Origin: Acanthochlamys bracteata
Taxonomy: Eukaryota; Streptophyta; Magnoliopsida; Pandanales; Velloziaceae
DNA length: 64,000 nucleotides
NCBI GenBank assembly: GCA_019914995.1
Contig: CM034127.1
Coordinates: 10,416,001-10,480,000 of the forward strand
Direction: 5' to 3'
The first letter of the stretch is position 1. Each line of letters begins with the position of its first letter. The position numbers and the translations under genes were made by a program. The notes below the pieces were generated by a model, which was given only the letters and a program-made list of their open reading frames with translations, was not told the origin of the DNA and did not search any database. Below are positions 12,290 through 26,201 of the stretch, piece after piece.

Positions 12290-15200
12290 GGGAGTGTAAC
12301 GTTCATAACTTCTATATGTGTAATATTTTTTAGGGTAGCTGTGTGTAGCTGGAATCTTGATATTTTTGTGTGGTTTTGGACTTCATGAAATCCTGTTAAT
12401 ACAGTTGTGGACCTCTTAGAGTGTTTGAAAGTACATTTTCATTAGGTAAAGGATTCATTTGCTGTATAGTCTTTAGGCACAATTCAGGACTATCAAGAAT
12501 TTCTTAGAAGCTATTAATTTTGTGTACTGACTAGAGATACTATGAAAATATAATACCTCATGTTTCTTGTAGACAATTGATATTTTTTTTTTTCTAATTG
12601 TGTTGTGTGAGACAGTAAAATTACCACGTTCAAAGATGTATGTTACAAGTTTGTTGTTTGATTCTTAATTTTCTAAGATGTAACATACATAACACCTTTT
12701 TTAGTTTTTTCTTAATTCTTTGAGTTGTTGATGCATTTGTATAACATGTATTAGTTTGCATTTGGTACAAAAAGGATGAATCGATATATTAAATAATAGT
12801 ATATTATATATTTTAATTTCAAAATATTATTACAAATTAATTTAAAAATAATAATGGTAATATATTTATTAATAGATTTATAAATATTAATATTAGAAAT
12901 ATTAACTAAAAATGTTTTAAAATTATGTTATAAAAATATTTTTCAAAAAATTAGATAATACATAAAAAAGATTCAAAATTTTAATAATATATTATTTATT
13001 ATATATATAAGAATATTACAGTTATTATATATCTCATTTATTTATAAATATAAGCTCAGCTAAACATATTTATAATTTTTTTTATAAAAAAGCTTTAAAC
13101 AGTAAAAATTTATTCAAACAAAATATAAAAAAATAGTTTTTTAATAAAAAATTTAACTGCCGTTTTTTCAACAAATACATATAAATAACTATTTTCGTTC
13201 AAAAAATTCTAAATTTTAAGTTTAGCAATGCCGTACTTACAAGCAGGTGGTATCAGCAACATGCACCATGCCTCTTGCGTCATATAAAATATGAAACTCA
13301 TGAACTGTTTCCGGTCCAGATTTGCTTCTATCGAATCTTTCCTTGTGATTTGATCAATAGAGGGCAAGAAGCATGTGATCCTTGGTGGCTGGTTTCCTGG
13401 CTGCTAACGTTTCATTTCAATTGACCAGCAGCCAAGTTGGACAGCAACCAAGTGGTTTAGGAGATATTTAGTATTGATTTTGAAATAATCTTTTTAAATA
13501 AATAATATTTTTATTTTTAAAAAAAATAAATTATATTTTTATTTCAGAAAATATAATAAAATAAGTAATAATAAATTTTACTTAATAGAATTTTTTATAA
13601 TTTAATTTTATTATAATATTTATAAAAATTATATTAAAAAAGTTAAATTTTAAAAATTAAAAAAATGTATTTTTTAGAACGCTTTGTCAAAGGCACCATA
13701 ATATTGGTCTCTGGGAGCCACCATGGTTTTATCTGTGTATTCTGTCTGGTTGGTTTTAAGTGGAAGAAAATTCGCATCCTGTAACAATCTTTCATGCCAT
13801 TTCACAGGGAATAGATACAAAGAAAACAAGAAAGGTAGTCCATTTGAAACGAGAGGTAAAGGAGATAGTGGCAAATTACAAAATTAACAGCCGTCAATCG
13901 CAATTAATGTCTATGATGATAGCTACTAAAAATTGTCAACTTTCACATTTGATTTAATTATTTGTAAGAGCAAATAACGTGAATCGTGAAGGTTCTCTCT
14001 TCTCTAGCAAACAACGAAGAGATTTCACACTGGATAGAGTATAATATTTGAATTAACAAACATGATTCATATTCTGAGCTAATTCCTTGTGCCCATAATC
14101 GATTTGATTCCATTTTGATATAGAAATTTCAAAAGCGTTTGGTAGTACGTTCTTTAAAAAAATTAATAATTAATATAATATTTTTAATAAATTTTTTTAA
14201 TAATATTTTATAAAATTATTTAAAATTTTAAAAAACTATAAAAAAGTTTATATAATAATATTTATTAATGTTAATTTTAATTTTCTTTTAAGATAAAGAA
14301 TAAAACTTGTTATCGAAATAAAATAAAATATATTATATTTTAAAAAAAAATATTTTTTAAATACCACCTAAATGTGAACGAGAAAATGTACTTATAAGTA
14401 AATATAACAATTTTATTATCTCTGCTCCGAAACCCACCTGGAACGAATCTATCACCAATATGATAACCAATGATCTTTTCTTTTAATTTTTTCTGTAACT
14501 AACTTCCTGCAGTTTGCAGTTTATCGATTGAAATTTTGAAATAGTATCTACGGTGATGGCTATTAAAAATTGTGCAATCTCTAACATAATAAGTTGAAGT
14601 CTGCTATACTATTATCAATGACTACTGTCATATTTATAAATTTGATTATGATGTATTCATTTAATATTATTTAATTGGTCTAATTTAAAATTTTAATTTA
14701 ATTTTAATACTTGGTGCAAATAACCAATTATGTTTATTTAGATAACACTTCATATCTAAGCAATACACGTTTGCTTCCTTCTCTGAATTCTTTAAGATAT
14801 CTTTATATACTGATACAATACAAGGAGATGAGGATAAGGATATTTGTTGGAAGGTTCTGATTTGAACAACAAAAGCTATATAACTTTATAAGGTCATACA
14901 TACAATGTAGCGGAAAATCGCACTATTTTTTCCAACGCTTCTGTTTGTCCAGCACACAAATGTTTCCAGGAAGATTTCCTTTGCTTTCTCAACCAACTAA
15001 ACTACCAATGAACAAAAAATTTCATTATCTCAGCAATAGATATGGAATGAATACGTACAAAAGAATAAGGATTCTTTTTGGAACAACAGCGTGGCAAGTG
15101 ATCATAATGCTCATGCTCCAGGTTGTATACCTTTCTGTTGGTATCTAGCAAGTGTCACCCTTCAATAATTGCATTAGGTCTAGAGATTCTTTTGTCCTTC

Positions 15201-15995
15201 TGATATATTCATATTTCAGCAGTGTATTTTCACAATAATATAAGCTGTATAACATTATGCCTTCCCATTTCACTATAACCAATATCATAATCATAGACTG
15301 TTATCACTTATAACACTAACTTACTTGAGTCTAGAGACGATAAGTCCTTTTTTTATGCCTGTTATACCATATTAGTGCCAGTACAAATCATACATGACAG
15401 TTCGGTTCAGTAGTAAACCTGTAGCTTATTCATAGTAGAATTGTGCAAGAATACTATGTTTAAAATTGTACAAAAGTTACAAATATGAAAGAGTGAACGT
15501 AAGGGTAGAATTTTGACTATTCAAACCTTTCAAGTACTAAGGGAACAGTTTGGTCAATTATTTGTAGTTGGAAGTTCTGACGGTTATGGAACTATGATGC
15601 CAAACCCAACCCACTTCTATACTCATGTTTTTTAACTTTTTTACTTAATACTAAACAGTAATTTATAATTTTTTAATATAAAAGAAATCCATACTAATTA
15701 GAACTCTATATAAATCCAAATCAGATTCTTAAACGTGTTGGTTATGCGTTGCATTCGAAGTTTCTTTCAAATTATTTTTTTCTTTGTTCTTCCTTGGCTG
15801 CCGTATGCGACCACGTCAGAGAAATAACTCGTAGAGTCAAAAGCAATTCTTCTTCTCCTCCGTGTTCTGCTTTTTAGCAGCAACACAACTTCTCAACTAC
15901 CAGAACAATTTAAGTGTTGTTTCTTCGTAATTCCACCTCAAAATCTTGAAACAAAGTTGGGATTATTCTTTTGTTTTTTGAGTTTCTGTAAGGAG
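12290..15995. other. AT-rich intergenic region
   Basis: No gene recognised. The region holds decayed AT-rich miniature elements at about 13452-13680 (ending near AGAACGCTTTGTCAAAGG) and 14133-14370 (starting near AAGCGTTTGGTAGTACG). Short open frames at 13674-13957 and 14945-15148 lack any family resemblance. The last 200 bases before 15996 are a plausible promoter and leader. Confidence 0.5.
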
Positions 15996-18275
15996 ATGGA
16001 TAGCAGTAGCAGCAATAAGAAGAAGAAGAAAAACATGTTTGGTTTTTCTAAAGCATGGAGAGTTCTGAAGACACTATTCTTCGTCATCGCCATGATTGTT
16101 TCTTTCCTCTTGTGCGCCATGCCGGTGCTCGTTTCTTTGATCGATGTTGTATTACCATCTGCTCTGTTCTCATCTTTAGCCGGTTCTCCGCTATTGTTAT
16201 CTCCTCCAGTGATCGCTGCAAAGCTCAAACGCTACAGCTTTACATCGTCTCTCGTCGACGTTCCGCTTGTTTCGATTTTCCGCTCAATTCTTACACTTTG
16301 TAAGGGATCTGATCCATTGCTCGCCTTAAATGTGTTTTATAGGCAGAAATAGACTTGAATTTCTGTATATTGAAATGTGATGGTTTTGAATATAACAGGT
16401 GCTTATGGAATTTCTGAAGGAAGAGGAGGTTTTTACTTGTCGATTTCGACGACTTGCAGCTTGCTATCAGTAGTTTTCGTTGCATTGAAAGCTGTATATA
16501 TGTTCGGAGTTGGAACGATGAAAACTGGATGGCCCTTTGCCTCTAGCAGAGAAGGATTGATGGCAGAAGCATTGTTCTTTAGCTCACTCGTCTTAGGAAG
16601 TGCACATATGCTTGCAGCTTACCGGACAAGTTGTCGGCAACGGCGGAAATTGCTTGTGTACAGAATCGATATAGAAGCGGTAACCTTAAATCTTACTTCT
16701 TTTGCATATTAAATCTTTGTTCCAAACTCTTCGTTGAGATTTCAGAATTTAATTCGAGACACTTTTTGATGAATTGTGTTTCTAATGCAAGTTTTGTGCT
16801 TAGTAGCTATTTTCATTAGCAAAACAATTCTAATGGGGATGATCAAATTTACCCGGAATTTGCTTCCACTTGAGTTAGTTGATTAGTTAATATGTCAGCA
16901 AAGATATTACAGTAGATAAGTTTGAAAGCAATTAATTACTGCAAGTAATTTATCACGCACGTCTTGCTGACAATATGATTTTTTTAATTGTGATTGTGTG
17001 GAACCTTCATCAAGTTGGCTTTTCAAAATCTTCAAGTTTGCCGCAAGTCGTTATAATATAGTCTGAGGATTGCGGTTTCACTGTTAAGTTTAGAATCTAG
17101 GTGTTTAAATTTGAAGACTTAGTCATACAATTGAATTTCAATATGGTAATGAAATCATTATGTTTCTGGTCGTAACCTGTTACCAGTTTCAAACGCATCC
17201 CCCTCGTTTTCTACTAGTACAAACTAATATGAAGCCCATTTTCACCTTCTTGATTGTTTCAAAATTGGAATTTATCTTTCTCTTCTTTCTCCAAATTGGA
17301 ATTATTAATTCCTTCTGGTAAAGAGCAGCCTTGATTGTTAAACATCTAGGGACCTTTTTCTTGTTTAAGCAAAGTTTGAATGGTTGTTTCTAATTATGTT
17401 ACTATATCATTCAATGCCGTCTCACTAAGTTCTACATTCTTATATGCGTTTGACTAACCGTAGTATTTCTGTTAGGAAGTTTATAATGAAAAGATTATTG
17501 TATACACAATTGTGATATTTATGTGTTAACCAGATAAACATTTCTATGGAGGTCGCCCATGCAGTCATAGATGAAATATTTCTTACTACTAATATTTTGA
17601 ATTAGGCATTGGTATCAATATATAGTCCATTAGGACTGAATTTCTTACTTATAGCATTTCTCTACTTAATAGGATATGACCGTGCTTCAACTATCCATCG
17701 CTTACTTTTAGGGATTTAATGAGTGAGTGTCAACTCTTCAAAGAATGATCCTTTTGTTGTAAATGATTTGCATGATTCCTTCTGATGAGTGATAGATTTG
17801 GTTGTTTTTGTTTGCTGCTCTCAAGTCTCAATAATATCACACTCCTTGATTCAACATATCCTGAAATGTCACATGAAAATATGAGTAGCTTATATCTTGG
17901 TTTGAACCCAGCAATTTACTATCTCTAAGACATGAGTACTCTGTTTGATTATGCTGAAATGCTTTTTAGTTGAATTTATAAAATGCCAAGTAGGTAAGAA
18001 GTACAGGACCCCTTAATTGTGAGAAGTATGTTGTTAACATGAATAAAAGTATGCATAATTACTTTCCTCAAAAAAAGGTATAAGCATAATCTCGTATTAA
18101 CTAATTACATCGATCAAGTTTAATGTGAATTATTCAGTGTGCGAGTCATAATACTCTCATGGATTTCATACTCTTCCTAACTTGTGGCTTACTTAATTAT
18201 ATCTTGCATAAACTGCAGGTTTCTGTTTATAAGAGTGATCTTATTAACTACAAAAAAATTTCTAGTAGCAAGTAA
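15996..18275 (+). CDS. Small plant-specific membrane protein, unknown function
   Basis: Three exons, 15996-16299, 16399-16679 and 18219-18275, encode about 213 residues. Introns are 99 nt and about 1.54 kb, with GT...AG ends and matching phases. The ATG at 15996 opens MDSSSSNKKKKK, a Lys-rich cytosolic start. It is followed by a hydrophobic segment at about residues 25-55 (LFFVIAMIVSFLLCAMPVLV), then further hydrophobic helices near 112-132 and 150-172. The second exon ends in a basic motif, RRKLLVYRIDIEAV, that I recall from an uncharacterised plant membrane-protein family. The last exon adds 18 residues. The first two exons are well supported. The third is chosen from splice sites and phase alone, so the true end could differ. 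Function is unknown. Confidence 0.72.
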
Positions 18276-19137
18276 ACCGATGCTGATGGCAGTGGAGACT
18301 TTCTATCATTTTTTGGCTGTTCTCAGATTCAGGTAATCAGGAAACTATCTTTTTACCCAAACTAGTAAGTCATCTTTAGTTTCTGTAGATTGGTTCATTT
18401 TGTGATGAAAAATTTGATCAGCTAATCTTTTTCTTCTTACATACAGGACTATGTAACACCAATGCAAATTTGTGAGTGCACATTACTGAATCTGATTCTT
18501 GCGGCACGCATCAACACAAGTATGCACATATATCCCTTATAAGAGTATATCGGACCCCAATCAGTAAGATTGCGAGGAATGCTGGCATTGCATAACTTCG
18601 TGCTATGTCAATTGATTTTTTTTTTCTTTTGGAGTGGAGTGTAAATGGTGTGCAAGAGTTGAATCAACAATATATAGATTTTCATTTGATGAAAGAGTGT
18701 TTTGTGACATAATTGATATATACACAAAAAAAAAGAGTTTTTAACTTCTTATTGGATTCTGTTGTTGCATTAATAGGCTGTGGTGATCTCTGTTGAGGAG
18801 TGTAAGATTTTCCATAGAATTACTAACTATCGAACATGGCATCCATTTGAACAACATACTGGCATCGTATGTGGTTTGCCTATTTCTAAGACATCATTAG
18901 AGGGACGCACAGTATCATCGTCTTTTAGACGGTCACAAGTACTGAAAACCATTATGGGTTCGGATCGGAGACAAGTTGCAATCCGAAAATGTGTTTCCCT
19001 TCCGGATCAGTCTTCTCGGTCGTATTGTTTTTAATTCAGTTGATATGAAGGTCTTGCGTGGAAATCAGCTCATTCAACTTGTTCACGGGCAGTTGTTTTC
19101 TTCTTCCAAAACCAGAAAAGGAGCGAGCTGAGAGAAC

Positions 19138-19345
19138 CCCGTGCGTTTGAAATTATTTATATAAATTTTTTTTAAAAAATAAATTATATTTTTTTATTTT
19201 TAAAAAATAATAAAAATATATAATAAAAAATTTTCATTACAGAAAATTTTTTTATGCTATTTAAAATTTTAAATAAATTTTCTAAATATTTATAAAATAT
19301 ATATTAAAAAATATAAAATAAAAAAAATTTAAAAAAGAACTCTCT
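19138..19345. mobile_element. AT-rich miniature element (decayed)
   Basis: The block begins near CGTGCGTTTGAAATTATTTA and shares its A/T-run architecture with the elements at 6476 and 19496. The right terminal repeat is not clear. No coding capacity. Confidence 0.5.
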
Positions 19346-19495
19346 TTTTCGACTCACTTAGTTTCACATTTTAATTATATAAAAAAATATAAAAAATTAA
19401 TTTCAGTTTATTTTTTACAATAATTTACTTTTAATTTAGAAAACACAGCTAATAATCTTTTTGCTTTCTGCAAGATGAGTCAAAATGACTAGATA

Positions 19496-19752
19496 TTTGG
19501 TAGTGATTATAAAATGGAGCTTTTCTAAAATGAAATGTATTTTTATTTTTTTTAAAAAATGAGCTATATTTTTTTTATTTTCAAAAAAATAATAAAAATA
19601 TACAATAAAAAGATCTCACTTTTTAAAAATTTTCTACACTTTCTAAATTTTTAATAAATTTTTTATATATTTATAAAATATATATTAAAATATATAAAAT
19701 TAAAAATTAAAAAAGAGTGTTAAAAAAAAGTAATTTCAAACACCTCCTGAGA
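19496..19752 (+). mobile_element. MITE-like element, same family as 8372-8631
   Basis: It runs from TTTGGTAGTGATTATAAAAT to AATTTCAAACACCTCCTGAG. It keeps the diagnostic interior AATAAAAAGATCTCACT followed by TTTCTACACTTTCTAAATTT, in the same order as the 8372 copy. Ends are diverged but still inverted. Confidence 0.65.
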
Positions 19753-20163
19753 AAGCCGCGCAACAACCATGTTCCCTTACCTTATGTAACGGCACAATTT
19801 CTTTCTATCATAATTCTCTCGTACGGCACCACTTACATCATGCACAGGATATAGAATCATGTGTTCACCAAATATCTTATTAAGGTTTAAATTAACGACT
19901 TTCATTCATAGGAAGAAAGATTGCTGCTCAATCTCTCGGCAAGCCTTCCCTATTCCCTAACAAGGCATTACATACCTTTTAACTTTTACTCTTTAACAAG
20001 TTATAATCAGAAGATTCAAGAGTATTTGGAGGAAGAAGGGAAACCGAAGATCGATTTATTAAAGCAGGGCGAGGACTTCGAGAGGAAACCGAAAAATTGA
20101 CAGTTCGGATTTAATCTGGAGTCCAATTATTCCATTAACTATGATGGTAGCGTGAGCAACTAA

Positions 20164-21916
20164 GTGTGCGTTCTTTTGATATTAGAAGTGAGTTCTAAGA
20201 AGTGAGTTGAATGAAATAGTATTATTGGAAGTGAGTTGAGTTCTTATATTTTTTTGTAAATAAAAGTGAGTTAGAAATAACTTTTTATATTCTTTTGTAT
20301 TATTTTGTATTTAGAATTGATAGATTGAAAGTGATGTTAATTTATTATAAAAATATTTTAATTTAGTAATAACTACTTATTAATATTAGAAAATACAAAA
20401 ATATATATTATAGTTATTATAATGAGAAATTATATATTACAATTTGTATAGACAATATATAAATAATATATTTATATTGCATAAATTCATAATTCTTATT
20501 ATATAGATATATTTTGATCACATAATTTAATATAATAATATAATCATTAATATCTAATATAAATACACTATAATTTATATTTATTTTATATTATCATATT
20601 AAAATTGTTGTTTTTCAAATAATTCTTTTATAATTTATAAAATTTTATGCTAAGACTAGTTCTTTTATTTTTTCCTTAAGACAAAACTATATTTAATTTT
20701 TTAATTAATCAAACTATCACTACCAATTTTACTCATTTTTTTCATACTTTTTTATTATCTTAAAAAAATACGTTATGTAGATACCATACATTTCTACATA
20801 TCATTTATAAAATCATTTCATAACTATAATAATATAATTAAAATTTTAATACACAACACATATACAACTATAATGTTACTAAAATATAAATACAGTATTT
20901 AATAGTATGTATTACATTTACAATATTTTTACAGAAAATTGCAAATCCCGCAAGCAAAAAAAAATGCATCACCACAAGCTTTATCCTTCAAACGAAAGAA
21001 TCATTATTAGAATTAGTTTCCGGCTGGCTCCACTTCACACTTCAACCTGAAATTTGATAATCAAATGTTAATATCTATTAAATCTTTAAAACCTGCACAG
21101 ATTAAGATATATATTTGTATTTTGCAAAAAATTACATATATTAACTGATTATTAATATAATTCAAACTGGAGGTTTGAAATATAACCGATTAATCAAAAG
21201 TAACAAATTGCACCCAAAGCAATTACAAGAATCATTTAGTAACAATTACAAGAAATTTTGCATATGGTTCAACAGAAAATAAGAAAATTTAGTAACAATT
21301 ACAAGAAAATTTTGCGATCCACGCATAACTTTGCTTCGAAAACAAGATCTCTGCTTCAAAGTTCTTAAAAATCTTTTCTGAAATTAGATCACAAGTTTGA
21401 GCAGTAGATCTGGCGAAAAATAAATAGATCCAATGAAAAACGAAGAGAGATATAGCGACAAGCCGATGCTGAAGAGTCTAGCAAAACCAACGCAAAAAAG
21501 ATGTAGTAAACAACATAATCCAAATCTGGCAAGAGATCTGCACCTGGCGTGCTTGTAGCTAGTCGTCGAAATCCGACGGTGAGAGGACCAAGCGTCAGCG
21601 GAGATTGCGATAGGAAGAAGTGGAGAGAAATTTCAGAGGAAATTGGCGGAAACAGAGACGCAGCTGTGGTGATCGTGATAGATTTCTTCGCGAGAAAACG
21701 CAGTCGAGTAGTAGGAGGAAGAAATGAACGCACAGCGGAGGGAAGAGAATGAAGTGAGAGTTCGGAGAAGGGTGGAAGTGATAGAAGTGTGATGTTTTTG
21801 TATCTTGGAAGTTCTTTTTATTAGGAAGTATTTATAGTGATTTAAAAAAACATAGGAAGCTTCTTAAGTCACTTCCCGGTGGATGGAAGCGACTTCCATT
21901 TGAAAAGAACAGACCC
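20164..21916. mobile_element. Non-autonomous TIR element, PIF/Harbinger-like
   Basis: The left end reads GTGTGCGTTCTTTTGATATT. The right end, reverse-complemented, reads GGGTCTGTTCTTTTCAAATG, so the two ends are imperfect inverted repeats sharing GTTCTTTT. Both are flanked by TAA (20161-20163 and 21917-21919), or CTAAG if the boundary is drawn wider. A GAAGTGA/TCACTTC-type sub-terminal motif recurs near each end (GAAGTGAGTT at 20187, AAGTCACTTCC near 21867). The 1.75 kb interior has no transposase; the open frames at 21389-21752 overlap on both strands and look fortuitous. A 3-bp TAA duplication with GGG ends suggests PIF/Harbinger, which is inference from ends alone. Confidence 0.6.
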
Positions 21917-21919
21917 TAA

Positions 21920-23060
21920 GCCGACTTCCTATCCCACTCTTTCCGTCCTTATTTTCTTCCTCGCCGGCCACCCAACCTACCGTCGAGCTCACCGCCCTTC
22001 TGTATCTGTTTTGTTTTCGAAAATAAGTTCAACCGAGGAAGAGCTTTACTATCATTCATTCTCTGCTTCTTTTCTTACCCACCAGCCATCGGTAGCCACT
22101 GTCATCATGAATTTTGATTCTGCAGGAATTGCTCTAAGTTTTGGGTTGATTTTTTCTTGGATGATCGATTATTTAGTGGAAGGAAGATCTGGTTTTTAAA
22201 TGGAAGGAATGAAGTACATTGTTTGAAGAAAGTAGAAGTATGCTCATTTGCTGAAGATTGCTCTTTTAAAAAATTTAAAAAATACAAAAAAATTCTCATA
22301 CAAATTTTATTATTAATTTTATTATTTTAATAATAAATAAATTTATTTTCAAAATTTTAATTTTATTTCAAAAACTTTTTTATAAATACTTTCAAACATT
22401 GCCTATTCCAAACCGGCTTGTTCGTCGTCCTAGTCCTACTCAATCACAGAAGATTAGGCTCAATTATTAACAAGTAAATCAAAAGAAATTATAACAAACA
22501 AAAGTAAGGGATCGGCACGTTTTACGTCAACACTTTCTTCTAAAGAGAGCGGAACTAAACCAAGTTTGAATTGCTTAAGCAGAAAAGTCAACATAGGAGG
22601 CAGTCAACCATGTCCGACAATCATACTTGCTATTATTAAATATTCATTTTTATTTAGATGATCTAATTTACTCGTACATCTTAGTTGGAAAATGGTTTGG
22701 CGCAGCATTAAATAATACAAACTTCTTTGAGAAAAATAATAATTCTATACCACAAAATTTAGATCAAACGTAGCTCATTGGAAAAGATTTAACAAAGTGG
22801 GATTGATTAAAGTTTGTTGACCCCACCGCACCATAACAAGACCCAACCAATCTCAACCATTTTTTTTCCTTTCTTTTTTTCTTTACTTCGCATTGTTTCT
22901 CCTCGCCGCTATTTCTGGTCTTCTACGGTTTCTCCGAAACAAACAACTGAAGTCGTCGCTTTCTCTCCGTCTTCTTCTTTGCATTCATTCTACGCGCGTT
23001 CCGTTCTTCTTCTTCTGATCTCCGGGGACCGGCAGTAGTGGTGAGGCGACATCAGAAGAG
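21920..23060. other. Upstream region of the PLAC8-like gene
   Basis: The region is AT-rich around 22260-22400, then spacer, then a pyrimidine-rich leader-like stretch at 22860-23030 just before the start codon. No separate gene is supported; the open frames at 21879-22199 and 22814-23038 have no recognisable products. Confidence 0.5.
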
Positions 23061-26000
23061 ATGGCTGCTTCACAGGAATACGCGGAGAAGATGCAGATTC
23101 GCCAGAATTACCGGAATCTCTGGCACACTGATCTCATGAGCACAATTCAAGCTGACTTCCCTTGTAATTCCTAGACCTTCATCTCTTCTTAATGATTCGA
23201 TCTTTTCTTCTTCAGAATGCGATTTTGTTTAATTTTTTCTGTGTTTTGGACTTTGCTTTTTCTGCAGACTGTTGCTTGGCGCTTTGGTGGTGAGTACAAC
23301 ATGGTCATCCTTGGTCAGAATGTGTCTGGATCTGTTGGTTTGCTTTAATTTAAGCTTTTCATTTTCTAGTTTGATTTTGTCGCTGTAATGAAATCTTGTA
23401 TCTTTGTTTGAGCTTTTTTCTTCCAGTCATGATAGTTCAACATTGGTCTTTTAATTTGAAAATCGTGCAGTATCTGCTAGCCATTTGTTGGTGAATGCAA
23501 TAAAAGAGAGACATTGTCTGCAGTTTTTGTTCTTAGATGGACACTGATTTAGATGGCTCACCTGAAGCTTTCTGAATCAGGGAAGGGAACTAGAAGGATA
23601 AAAGGATATTTTTTCTTGGATCATAAGGAATTGAGTTGGACGTGAGTTGGATTATTGTTGCAGTTTGCTTATTTTATTTATGATTGAGAAGCCTCTGAAA
23701 ATGCACCAATGATGCAGTATGGCTATAAGATTAGCATGGATTTTTACAGTTTGTTCCTTAAAAGTTGAATAGACATTTTGAGAAAGTGTTAGAAGGAGGA
23801 GGAATATAGGGTAACATTGGCATAGCCTCATGTCTCAAGTCAGTATGGTAAAGTTCATTCTAAATGACGTAAAAGGGGTATGATCATGTCAGGAGGCATG
23901 CCTTAGATAATTGAAGATGGCCTTAAGAAACTGAAGTTACTTTTCATATTATAAAGCACACTTGTGGTTTAGATTGAGAGGGGGTGGGCCTAAGATTGCC
24001 AAACCAAGCCTTTTTCTGTGAATGTTGCATCAAGTTGGGTATATAACATCACAGGAGTATATTTTTCAGATGGAAATGATACATAAAACTAAGTGTTACT
24101 TCGTTGTAAAAACTACTTTTATTTGTATGAACTAGAGCATACAAAGTACTGCACATTTAGTAACTTAAGATATTTCTATTAAAGTGTAGGTTATACCCAA
24201 AGCATCCACAGGACAGTGCACTGTCTTAGGATTTGGAAGGAACGTGCATTGCTAATTCAAGAGGTTTTGCGCTTGATAAGTGGTTCATTGAGGCCTCCAT
24301 CTTAGACTCAGCTGATATCATAATGCACTTGGACATTTCTTGTGTAATATGTTTTTGGAATCTTTGAAAAATCTAGAAGATGATATATTTTCTGTAGTTA
24401 CTACTTTTCTTCTTTCTTTTATTATGCTAACTGGATTAATTAGCTCTCTTAATTACTGCATTGCAGTGGGCCATGTGTTTCATACATGCTTCGTAAGCGC
24501 GCTCTTTATAATGACATGTCAAGGTAATGAATCTTTATACTGTCCAACTTGGTGAGAGTATAACTTTGTGCGGTGTTCAATGGCTATGTGGTTTTCCTTT
24601 GCCCTCTAGGTATGTTTGTTGTGCTGGATATATGCCATGCAGTGGTAGATGCGGAGAGTCTCGATGCCCTGAGTTATGCCTTGCCACTGAGGTACAATGT
24701 CTGTCCTTAGGTCAATATGAGATTGCAAATTCAGAAATTCCCATCTATATGATGCGTTGATTATGAAAGCATGACTTTAATACTGTAATTACTAATGCTC
24801 TTTATTATCTGAGTTCTAAGGCTATTTCTTTCTATAATGATTGGAAGGATACAGCTTGTTTCTCGATTTCAGATCTATCAGTTGGTGTGATTCAATTAAG
24901 ATCGTCTATCTTATAATTTGGTTTACTAATGGAGAGATTTTTGTTAAATTTGCTATAGGGCGAGAGCCAAACTTTTAGGATTCCTAGAAGGTCCCTGGAA
25001 GACCTACTTCATCTTCCCCATCTTCTCCCTCCTCCTTCATCTTCCCCATGGTATCATCTCTTGTATATTGCTTTGATCGTTTTCATTGTCCTTCTCAGAG
25101 GGCAGTTGTCAACGTGTCACATCTCAAGATCTTCTCTAGGAAAGTGCACAGACATTTTTTATCAGCTCTTTTATAATGTGTCACTATTATGAAACTTGAG
25201 ATCAGCAAGGTTACTTCTGGAGAGATGATAAATAACAGTGTCAATTAAGCGTGTCACTATCCTGCATTAGTTGTTGAATGAAAACATGTATATTGCTAAC
25301 TATCCTATACCTAGTTGTGTGGAAGTGGTCTTCGTCAACATTGAAGTTGCCGTCATGTGTCCTATGTTAATTTGTGCATGTGAAAGGAGCTCTAGTTACA
25401 GTTGTATATGATTTGCAGATGCTTCTGCCAAGAGGTGGCTTGACAAGTTGTGCCTGTACCCAGGGCCCTTGTATGTTCAAATGATTTCAACTTTGTTGAA
25501 ATATTAACTGCTCTTTTGTTTGCTTCCAGGTTTTCCTCTGTTTTGGTAATTCTGTTGCTTCAACTCGTTTCTTGTTGCAAGATGAATTCAATATACAGAC
25601 AACTCAGTGTGATAACTGTATCATTGTAAGCCCAATTCTTCTGCAAGTTTGTACATCCATTGTAGAATTTATCACATGTATTAAGTTAGCCATAATCTAA
25701 TTGTACGATACTTGGTTAAATTCCTTGCAGGGCTTCATGTTCTGCCTTCAACAAGTTGCATGTATTTTCTCATTAGTGGCAATGATCATTGGAAGTGAAG
25801 AACTATCAGAAGCTTCCAATATCTTGAACTTAATGGCTGACTTTGTGTATTGCACGTAAGTGTTCCTTTGTATTCATCCAGTATCAAAATCTGAAGCACA
25901 ATTGAATGTCTTCTAGCTGACATGATTTATCATTTTCTTTCCTTCTCTCCACAGTGTCTGTGCATGCATGCAGGTAAGCTCATTTCTTGATTACATAAGG

Positions 26001-26201
26001 TTATATGAGTTTTACATGACCATATTAAATTATTGTTAATAATTTCAGACACAACATAAGGTTGAGATGGATAAAAGAGATGGCAAATTTGGGCCTCAAC
26101 CAGTAATGGGAGTCCCTCCTGTGCAGCAGATGTCACGCATCGATCAACCTGTTCCACCACCTGTGGGATTTTCCACACAGCCCGCATATGGACAACCTTA
26201 G
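23061..26201 (+). CDS. PLAC8-family cysteine-rich protein (At1g63830-like)
   Basis: Eight exons join in frame: 23061-23163, 23268-23289, 24467-24523, 24610-24691, 25530-25625, 25731-25855, 25955-25973 and 26049-26201. Together they give about 218 residues, and every junction has GT...AG ends. The ATG at 23061 opens MAASQEYAEKMQIRQNYRN. Cys-rich segments follow: YCCLALWCGPCVSYMLRKRA, then YVCCAGYMPCSGRCGESRCP. Next are VFLCFGNSVASTRFLLQDEF, a hydrophobic stretch FMFCLQQVACIFSLVAMIIG, and TVCACMQTQHKVEMDKRDGK. This is the plant PLAC8-related family typified by At1g63830; a membrane-associated protein is likely but its biochemical role is unknown. The frame ends at TAG 26199-26201. Beyond it, 26 more codons of proline-rich Gly-Tyr-Pro-Pro repeats stay open to TAG 26280-26282, so the stop looks like a CAG to TAG change that removed the normal tail. 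Confidence 0.9.

Larger units (their letters stand above)
18276..20160. other. Intergenic region with two miniature elements
   Basis: Apart from the two miniature elements listed separately, this holds an open frame at 18780-19034 of 84 codons without an ATG that I can justify and without recognisable similarity. It could be trailer sequence of the upstream gene or an unannotated exon. The remainder is AT-rich spacer. Confidence 0.45.

Noticed and set aside
18780..19034. 84-codon open frame after the membrane-protein gene
   Set aside because: No recognisable similarity, no convincing start, and it could be trailer sequence. Not called as a gene.
21389..21752. Overlapping open frames on both strands inside the TIR element
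   Set aside because: Both strands are open at the same place, which indicates base composition and not a transposase; no DDE motif seen.
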